This document shows positions 40,381-46,266 of a DNA stretch of 46,266 bases, piece after piece; positions within the stretch are counted from its first letter, which is position 1; the number at the start of each line of letters is the position of its first letter. The stretch covers positions 1-46,266 of the forward strand of contig JAKAFY010000013.1 in NCBI GenBank assembly GCA_021817785.1. The letters are read 5' to 3'. The notes beneath the pieces are model-generated. The model ran no database searches. It had not been told where the DNA came from and worked only from the letters and a program-made list of their open reading frames with translations. The DNA is from a bacterium. Its GTDB lineage: Bacteria > Patescibacteriota > Microgenomatia > UBA10105 > UBA927. A program made the position numbers and the translations under genes.

Positions 40381-41424
40381 CTAGGTGCAAAGAACATATT
40401 TTGCACCTTTGGTTGATCCCTCTTTTTTCACTATACCCTTTTTCAAAAGGTCCTTCAATTCTCGAAGCACCGTATCCTCGGACACCATAGGGAATAATTC
40501 AAAAAAAGCTTTGTTCTGTAAAAACCCCTGTTCCTGCATAAACTCCACGATTTTGATTTGCCGTTCCGTCAGGGCGAGCTGCTGGCCGCCCAAGGACTTT
40601 TTTATTTTCAGGTCCGTAGAGAGCGCTTTTACTTTTTCTTTTATCCGGGTGAGCTCTATGGCCAACCCTTCGGTAAAGTATGCCAACCAGCTGGTGAGAT
40701 TTCCGTTTTCCTTCCCGACGCTTTGGAGCGCTTCATAGTAATGCAGAGGTTCCCGATCATAATATTCTTCCAGGGAAAAAAACCGTTTGATGTCGTATCC
40801 TTCGCTAAACAAAATAAGGGTCGCCACCGCCCGGGCCACTCTGCCATTGCCGTCCATGAACGGATGGATGCGGACTAATTCGTAATGGACGATCCCCGCC
40901 TTGATCGTGGGGTGGATATCCTCACTTCCCATAGCATTGACCCAATCCACGAAATCGGCCACAAGAAACGGCACTTCTACCGCAGGAGGCGGACGGAACG
41001 TGATTTCCCCGGTTTCGGCGTTTTTGACCACTACCTGGGTTTTGCGGAATTCCCCCACCTGATCGTCCGCAAGCACGCGGTGTGCGATTAATGCATGAAG
41101 GTGTTTGATTCCCTCTTCCGATATCGTTTTTCCCTGGAATTCCTCGATAAACTTCAATACATTTCGATAGTTCAGTACTTCCTGGATATCCCGTTCCCGT
41201 CCGACGATGGTGTGGCCGGCGAGCACCTGTTCGGCTTCGGTCTTCGACAAATCGTTTCCCTCTATGTGGGTACCGTGATGGACGGTGCGCACCAATGCGT
41301 CCTCTCGGAATTTAGCCTCCCACGCAGGCACCAGTGGACTGTTTTCTATAACCTCTTTTGAAGCTTCGATAATGCCTATATTTTTGAGGATTTTATTGGT
41401 TATGGTAAACTGGGGTTCGTACAT
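40381..41424 (-). CDS. Fic-family protein
   Basis: A 347-aa protein, probably an AMP-transferase acting on proteins. The Fic motif HPFMDGNGRVAR (187-198) is complete. An N-terminal GTHIEGN (E55) resembles the self-inhibiting helix of class II Fic proteins, but Gly stands where Ser/Thr is usual. The C-terminal 75 residues look like a winged helix (LTERQIKIVEFMQEQGFL...SEDTVLRELKDLLKKG). The target is unknown. Confidence 0.93.
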   Translation of the reverse strand: MYEPQFTITNKILKNIGIIEASKEVIENSPLVPAWEAKFREDALVRTVHHGTHIEGNDLSKTEAEQVLAGHTIVGRERDIQEVLNYRNVLKFIEEFQGKTISEEGIKHLHALIAHRVLADDQVGEFRKTQVVVKNAETGEITFRPPPAVEVPFLVADFVDWVNAMGSEDIHPTIKAGIVHYELVRIHPFMDGNGRVARAVATLILFSEGYDIKRFFSLEEYYDREPLHYYEALQSVGKENGNLTSWLAYFTEGLAIELTRIKEKVKALSTDLKIKKSLGGQQLALTERQIKIVEFMQEQGFLQNKAFFELFPMVSEDTVLRELKDLLKKGIVKKEGSTKGAKYVLCT

Positions 41425-41471
41425 ATGAGCATGGGAAGTCAGCCATTATCTGATTTCCCGCATTATTCCTG

Positions 41472-41483
41472 TATAATAACCGC
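41472..41483 (+). promoter_or_regulatory. -10 box of a probable leaderless promoter
   Basis: TATAAT (41472-41477), six bases, then ATG 41484. Confidence 0.55.
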
Positions 41484-41768
41484 ATGGCAACAAAAACACA
41501 ACCGCCAACCGGGGAAACATCCTCTAAAAAGAAGCTTCCGGTCATGATCGTCAGGCAGATGCTGACGCTTGCGACAAGCGGATTCGGTTTGGTGGCAGCG
41601 TTAGCATGGAATAACGTTATCCAGGAATTTGTCACAACGAGGATAAAGCCGTACTTACCCGCCGGAAGCGGACTCACCTCCCTTATTATTTATGCCGTTA
41701 TTGTCACCACCCTCGCCGTCACGGTCACCTATCAGCTTTCCAAGCTCATCGAGAAATTAGAATCGTAA
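41484..41768 (+). CDS. DUF5654-like small membrane protein
   Basis: A 94-aa protein with a polar N-terminal tail and two helices (LATSGFGLVAALAWNNVIQEF and SLIIYAVIVTTLAVTVTYQL). The ALAWNxxIQ segment is characteristic of DUF5654. The role of the family is unknown. It probably has a leaderless transcript. Confidence 0.85.
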   Translation: MATKTQPPTGETSSKKKLPVMIVRQMLTLATSGFGLVAALAWNNVIQEFVTTRIKPYLPAGSGLTSLIIYAVIVTTLAVTVTYQLSKLIEKLES

Positions 41769-41820
41769 TCGGTACGATTTCTTACTGTTTAAAACCATTG
41801 CCTTGCCATATCATGAATAT

Positions 41821-42853
41821 ATGGATCCGCAACCGGTATCGCCTCAGACTCCCTACCCCCAGACTTCCATAAAACCCGTATTCCCCTTATTTCCTTTCTT
41901 GCTTGCCTTGCTTTTTCTTACTAAGCACGCTGTATCTTGCCTACCAAAACTTACAATTACAAAAACGTGTCTCATCAATCCAAATCGCCAGTACGATGGC
42001 TCGTGCAACCCCGCCTACCCCATATCCCGAATCCCCGCCTGCCGATCCCACGTCGAATTGGAAAACGTATATAAATAGCGATTTTGGACTCACGCTTCGT
42101 TATCCAAATAATTGGACGGCGAAAGAAAATTGGGGTACTAGCGGATTAAAAGAGTTTCACTATCTCGTCCTTTTAACCGATCCATCCAATGTAGATGAAG
42201 TCGTAGGCGGCAATATAGGAATAATGGCGTGGGACAACCCAAGCTCACTTACTCTGAAAGAATTCCGTGACGCGTATTCATCCGGTGCGGGACCGGGAAT
42301 ATATAATGACTCCGCACAACAAATAATCGTAGCCGGACACACCGCATACTTGAGTCACAATCAAAATTGTGAACCGGTCAAATGCTCTATTTATACTATC
42401 CCGGTCGGAACAAAAATTTATGAAGTTTATATATTTAGTCCGGATAAGATTAAAGCGGATCGTCCTACGATTGACCAAATTTTTTCCACGTTCAAGTTTC
42501 TAGACACGACGACGGACAAATCAGCAAAAAAATTCGGATATATCAGAGCAATTACATCAAATGGTACTTTCTATACCCTCTCCATCGACCTTGCACATTA
42601 TATTTCTGATAATACTCGGCCAAGCGGATATAGGATTGACAATCCAGATACAAAGCTGACATCATACCCGCTTGCACAAAATCTGTCCATCATTACCCAA
42701 ACCTTTAGACACACGACGGACGGAAATTTTCAATTCAATCAATCCGTGCCGTTTAATGAATTCCTCTCCAGATATCAATCTGACTCATCTCTCAAAAATA
42801 TTCCGTATTGGTTTGATATGGATGGAGGAACGATCACAAAGATTACGGAGTAA
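41821..42853 (+). pseudogene. anchored PsbP-like protein, interrupted by one frameshift
   Basis: The frame from ATG 41821 reads MDPQPVSPQTPYPQ...FPFLLALLF and then fails; the frame one base on continues LLSTLYLAYQNLQLQ... for 310 residues to the stop at 42853. Removing one T from TTTTT at 41912-41916 joins them into a normal membrane anchor. The outer part (NSDFGLTLRYPNNWTAKE; ...IDQIFSTFKFL) is PsbP-like, as in many small Gram-positive and CPR surface proteins. The protein may be made by slippage, or the base may be a sequencing error, or the gene is truly broken. Confidence 0.7.
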
Positions 42854-43715
42854 TATGTGCCATAATGAATAGCTTTTTCATGGTCTTCGGAATTTGACCC
42901 GCTAAGTCTGAAGCGTTAAAAAACGGTCCAACGGTCTTATAGAGCTCCTCCCCAGCCTGTTTATTGATATAACTACCGGCGATAGTTGAAAGCATCGGAT
43001 CATTTTTAGTGGCAAGAGCGGCAATAAGTCCTGCCAATACGTCCCCCGTCCCCCCTTTGGTCATTCCTTCGTTTCCCCCCTCAATTTGAAAACACTCACC
43101 GGGTGTACAGACGTTCTCGTCACAGGCCCCACCAGAACATGCAACATCTACGTGACCTTTGAGAAGCACGATGCAATGATGCTCTTTCGCAAATAATTTT
43201 ACTTTATCCTGATCTACCAGTACTTCATCTTGATACGTGATACCTGATACTTGATACTTCGCCCATAATTGGGCGAACTCTCCATGATGGGGCGTCAGAA
43301 TTGCATTCTGTGGGATCAATGATAAATCCATCATCTGAAGTGCTCCCGCATCAATCACCCATTGTTTGTTGGGGTACTGTTGTAATACCCGGTCGGTCAA
43401 CATTTTTGTATCCGTATCGCGGGTCATCCCGGGGCCAATAAGGATGACATCGTCTTCTTCAATATAGGCGTCTACATCATCCCGTGCCACAACGATGCCG
43501 TCCAGAAACTCCTGCTTTACCAAAGCGTTATTTTCCGGGACCGACGAATAATGGACAAGGTCGACAATGCGCGAAGCCACTTCCAATGCCCAGATGCTGG
43601 CCGCATGAAACAAATGGCTTCCGCCGATTATCAGCAACCGTCCGTTTTGCCCTTTATGGGAGCCCGTCTGCGCAAATTTGAGCCCGGAAAGATCTGATAG
43701 GGAGACAGACTTCAT
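42843..43715 (-). CDS. nnrD: ADP/ATP-dependent NAD(P)H-hydrate dehydratase
   Basis: A 290-aa protein of the YjeF C-terminal family, which repairs hydrated NAD(P)H. It has LLIIGGSHLFHAAS, GPGM, DAGAL, TPHHGEFAQL, LLKGHVD and the catalytic GGTGDVLAGLIAAL. It lacks the N-terminal epimerase domain. A loop after GEFAQLW contains KYQVSGITYQ, encoded by a TGATAC repeat. It ends convergently with the PsbP-like gene, overlapping it by 11 bases. Confidence 0.92.
   Translation of the reverse strand: MKSVSLSDLSGLKFAQTGSHKGQNGRLLIIGGSHLFHAASIWALEVASRIVDLVHYSSVPENNALVKQEFLDGIVVARDDVDAYIEEDDVILIGPGMTRDTDTKMLTDRVLQQYPNKQWVIDAGALQMMDLSLIPQNAILTPHHGEFAQLWAKYQVSGITYQDEVLVDQDKVKLFAKEHHCIVLLKGHVDVACSGGACDENVCTPGECFQIEGGNEGMTKGGTGDVLAGLIAALATKNDPMLSTIAGSYINKQAGEELYKTVGPFFNASDLAGQIPKTMKKLFIMAHITP
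43231..43259. repeat. TGATACCTGATACTTGATAC repeat inside nnrD
   Basis: Four copies of TGATAC with short spacers, in frame. Variants are found between trxA and trxB (19396-19445). Confidence 0.7.
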
Positions 43716-44767
43716 AGGCGTATTATCTCATGTGACACCGGTTTTAGCTCACGGAGTGTTTCCGGATCTGCTGACGTCATGATGGTTTGCTGTTTTGTCA
43801 TAATACCCAATACCATGCTCCGGTGCTTGGGGTCCAACTCAGAAAATACATCATCCAATAGAAGTAGCGGCCGTGAACCGGTACGTTGTTCTATATACGA
43901 AAGCTCGGCAAATTTGAGCCACAGGACGCCTAACCGCTGTTCGCCGCGCGAACCAAACCGTGACAAATCCATATCCTCATCCCCGTGTATTTCGTATACG
44001 ATGAAATCATCGCGATGCGGACCCACCAACGTCATATGCGCGGCTACTTCTTCCGTTTTATATTGTTCTAATCGTGTTTCTGATATCACGCTTTTCTCAT
44101 AGGTCACTCGGTATCGCAGGCCTTCGATCGGCATTGAATTTATGGCAGTTAAAAACTGCTGCCGGGCCTGCGTTATATACGCGCCGGTTTTGATCAGCAA
44201 CTGATTCCAGAACACCAACTGATTCCGCCCGGCTTTTCCTTCCCCTATCGCATACAACAACCGGTTTCTCTGACGTATTCCGCGCTCATATGACTGGAGA
44301 TTCCGCCGATATTCCCGGTCAACTTGGGTAAGCACACCATCAAGATACGCCCGCCGTATGCTCGGGCTATCGACGACCAACTCCAAATCTTCCGGCCAGA
44401 ACAACACACTTCGTATATTCCCGATAAAGTCGAGTTGCCGGCGCGCTACCCCGTTGACCAGATATTTTTTTATCTGCGCTTTTACACCCGCGACAATCCC
44501 ATGTGTGAGAATCACCTCAAGTTTCTGTGTATCAGCAGCCTCGCGAATGACCCCTTTTACCCGTGCGATCTCCTTATGCCAGGCGAGCATTTCGCTCTCG
44601 CGTTTCGCCCGGAAACTTTTCCCGGTAGAAAGTAGGACAATCGCTTCCAATATGTTGGTTTTTCCTGCAGTATTCGGACCAAAAATAAGCGTCACCCCAT
44701 CGGAAAATGAAAAGGTATTTTTTGTGTGGCTACGGAAGTTTTGGAGCGCTATATCAGTGAGCACCAT
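43712..44767 (-). CDS. recF: DNA replication and repair protein RecF
   Basis: A 351-aa SMC-like ATPase that loads RecA at gaps. It has Walker A GPNTAGKTN (30-38), the ABC-type signature RFGSRGEQRL and the Walker B LLLLDDVFSELD. The length is standard. TAAAAT stands 6 bases before ATG 44767, so its message may be leaderless. It overlaps nnrD by 4 bases. Confidence 0.95.
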   Translation of the reverse strand: MVLTDIALQNFRSHTKNTFSFSDGVTLIFGPNTAGKTNILEAIVLLSTGKSFRAKRESEMLAWHKEIARVKGVIREAADTQKLEVILTHGIVAGVKAQIKKYLVNGVARRQLDFIGNIRSVLFWPEDLELVVDSPSIRRAYLDGVLTQVDREYRRNLQSYERGIRQRNRLLYAIGEGKAGRNQLVFWNQLLIKTGAYITQARQQFLTAINSMPIEGLRYRVTYEKSVISETRLEQYKTEEVAAHMTLVGPHRDDFIVYEIHGDEDMDLSRFGSRGEQRLGVLWLKFAELSYIEQRTGSRPLLLLDDVFSELDPKHRSMVLGIMTKQQTIMTSADPETLRELKPVSHEIIRL

Positions 44768-44779
44768 GGGGTCATTTTA
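44768..44779 (-). promoter_or_regulatory. -10 box of a probable leaderless promoter
   Basis: TAAAAT (44774-44779, minus strand), six bases, then ATG 44767. It overlaps the last codons of the UMP kinase gene. Confidence 0.45.
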
Positions 44780-45473
44780 TCATAGTACCCACGAACGGCT
44801 TCCCGTCGAGGGCAAGCGCGAGATTATCGAGGTTTTTCCCGTTTAGTATTTTGACGTTTACCCCTACTTCCTGCGCGAGTTTGCTCGCAATCGGATCAAA
44901 CGGCGCGTTCATGCCCGGTTTCCATACTTCTCCTACCATTTCCCGATATTTGGACCACGAAATATCCTTCAATGGTTTGGCATCAGGAAATTTATTCGGG
45001 TCTTTATCATAGACCTGGTCAACGTTAGTAAGGTTCACCACCTGGGTAAGCCCGTAATCCTGACACACTGTTACGGCGCAATAATCCGTACTCCACCCAG
45101 GTTTCCATCCGGCGGCTATGGCGACGGGTGACTGGATTTTGAGGATGATTTCATAGTGTTTGATGACCCGGGGATCCGCAAGATCCTGAAAGATCGCACG
45201 TATAAGCTGTGCGTTGAGGCGGGTTGCATGCACTCCCAGCCAATCCGCATCGGTATCGCTTAAATCCTGTTTGCGCACTTCCCGCGCGGCTTTCTGATAA
45301 TGCCGGGTGATGGACCCCCCGCCGACTGTTATAAAAAATCTCCGTTTTTTGGAGATGACCTGATCGCGGATAAACTCGTGGAATTTGATAAGAAAGGCAA
45401 CGTCTATACCGCTCTCAGGGATAATAAGAGATCCGCCCAAAGACAAAACGAAAACATTTGCATCCTGTGTCAT
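44772..45473 (-). CDS. pyrH: UMP kinase, archaeal type
   Basis: A 233-aa amino-acid-kinase-fold enzyme that makes UDP from UMP. It has VLSLGGSLI, VGGGSITRHYQ, GVHATRLNAQL, GWKPGWSTDYCAV and NLTNVDQVYDKDP. The GWKPGxSTD segment marks the archaeal rather than the usual bacterial PyrH. GGGAG precedes ATG 45473. It is likely the only UMP kinase, but that cannot be checked here. Confidence 0.9.
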   Translation of the reverse strand: MTQDANVFVLSLGGSLIIPESGIDVAFLIKFHEFIRDQVISKKRRFFITVGGGSITRHYQKAAREVRKQDLSDTDADWLGVHATRLNAQLIRAIFQDLADPRVIKHYEIILKIQSPVAIAAGWKPGWSTDYCAVTVCQDYGLTQVVNLTNVDQVYDKDPNKFPDAKPLKDISWSKYREMVGEVWKPGMNAPFDPIASKLAQEVGVNVKILNGKNLDNLALALDGKPFVGTMIK

Positions 45474-45547
45474 CGTGTGAACTCCCTGTATAAACGCGCT
45501 ATATGGATGTTATTAATCCTAACACAACGGGCCGCATTATCAAAGTG

Positions 45548-46266
45548 TTATCTTACCGGACTGTGACGATCGACAACTGCGTGCATGTGCCGCATAAATT
45601 GTTTTTTAGAGAATTTTTCCGCCTGCTTACGGCAATCTTCCGATGAAAATTTCTGACGTTCAAACATGCGAAACGCAGCGATCACTCCGTCGACCGTCGG
45701 TGTTTCAACGAATATCCCGGTTTTCCCCTCTACCACGGACTCGGTATACCCTCCCCCGCGAAATGCGATGACGGGAGTGCCCGCAGCCATCGCTTCCACC
45801 GGCGTCATGCCGAAATCCTCATCAGAAGCCAGCGCCAGAAACGCGCGCGCTCCCGCATATAAGCGCGCCAATGCTTCATCAGATACAAACCCCAAAAACT
45901 CTATTTTGCTTCCGGATTTCGCGACTAACCGCTGGTATTCGGTCGCATAGCCGGCCGGAGCACCGGCAATTTTTAACCGAATGCCCAGTTTGGTAGCTGC
46001 TTCAACGGCAAGCGCCAGACCTTTGCCGCCCACGATACGGGAAATGATCAAATAATATGCTTCTTTTTTCACGTGTGGCGCTGGTAAAAGCTCTACGGGA
46101 GGATAAATGACGACAGATTCTCTCCGATAGAATTTTTCTATGCGCCGGGCGGTATTTTGTGAGTTTGCCACAAAGTAATTTACCCGCTGGGCAGCGGCAT
46201 AGTCATAGTGCCGCATGAAAAATCCCACAACGGACGCGTAGGCGCGGACAATCGCATAGCGCTGCC
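45548..46266 (-). CDS. glycosyltransferase family 4, N-terminus cut by window edge
   Basis: The C-terminal 239 residues of a GT-B transferase. The frame is open to 46266 (reading ...QRYAIVRAYASVVGFFMRHYDYAA, in part), so GTG 46228 is not the real start. It has VANSQNTARRI, VIYPPV, YLIISRIVGGKGL and the donor-binding EDFGMTPVEAMAAGTPVIAF. Substrate unknown. Confidence 0.93.
   Translation of the reverse strand, partial: QRYAIVRAYASVVGFFMRHYDYAAAQRVNYFVANSQNTARRIEKFYRRESVVIYPPVELLPAPHVKKEAYYLIISRIVGGKGLALAVEAATKLGIRLKIAGAPAGYATEYQRLVAKSGSKIEFLGFVSDEALARLYAGARAFLALASDEDFGMTPVEAMAAGTPVIAFRGGGYTESVVEGKTGIFVETPTVDGVIAAFRMFERQKFSSEDCRKQAEKFSKKQFMRHMHAVVDRHSPVR

Noticed and set aside
46186-46228. GTG 46228 as start of the last glycosyltransferase
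   Set aside because: The frame continues upstream to the window edge with protein-like sequence, so the gene is cut.

Overview
The window looks like a chromosomal piece of a Candidate Phyla Radiation (Patescibacteria) bacterium, possibly of the Microgenomates type. This is inferred from the archaeal-type UMP kinase and DNA ligase, an EndoQ nuclease, small DUF5654/DUF4870-like membrane proteins, unlinked rRNA genes, and many in-frame repeat insertions inside housekeeping genes. TGA serves as a stop codon (several ATGA overlaps), which argues against the UGA-glycine lineages.

Left edge (1-1223): the 5' end of a 23S rRNA gene and a tRNA-Ala(UGC), both on the minus strand, with no 16S gene upstream. 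A structured spacer and a possible small RNA with a strong terminator lie beside them.

1224-16164 is the most unusual part: about 15 kb of almost entirely minus-strand genes with no recognisable function. Seven are small (about 95-112 aa) acidic helical proteins sharing an N-terminal pattern. They alternate with larger glycine/alanine-rich, partly hydrophobic proteins, often with ATGA-type overlaps. One large member carries a full ABC ATPase domain behind an N-terminal region laid out like an ABC exporter but short of hydrophobic helices. Three members share a short N-terminal G-x-G-R-[PS]-E motif. Several genes have a -10 box only 6-7 bases before the start codon, which suggests leaderless mRNAs. 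I regard this as the candidate undescribed system.

16198-21244 (minus) holds redox metabolism: glutamate dehydrogenase, an FAD/NAD(P) oxidoreductase, thioredoxin reductase, thioredoxin, a CopZ-like chaperone and a SafE-like membrane protein fused to a cupredoxin domain. 21415-27693 (plus) is a copper and thiol operon: a promoter with a CsoR-type operator, then CsoR, a cupredoxin, the CopA ATPase, a Met-rich membrane protein, a DUF1573 protein, a CcdA-like electron carrier and a rhodanese fusion. A divergent Crp/Fnr regulator (27706-28362) has a palindromic site in its upstream region. Next come an anchored surface-type protein, a 20-cysteine secreted MopE-like protein and a VKOR disulfide-forming enzyme, which together suggest an oxidative folding route outside the membrane.

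30628-46266 is mixed housekeeping: an SDR oxidoreductase, a CPBP protease, a RnlA-domain-like protein, Pth, EndoQ, glycosyltransferases, an archaeal-type ATP-dependent DNA ligase, Fic, DUF5654, a frameshifted PsbP-like lipoprotein-type gene, the NAD(P)HX dehydratase, RecF, UMP kinase and a glycosyltransferase cut by the window edge.
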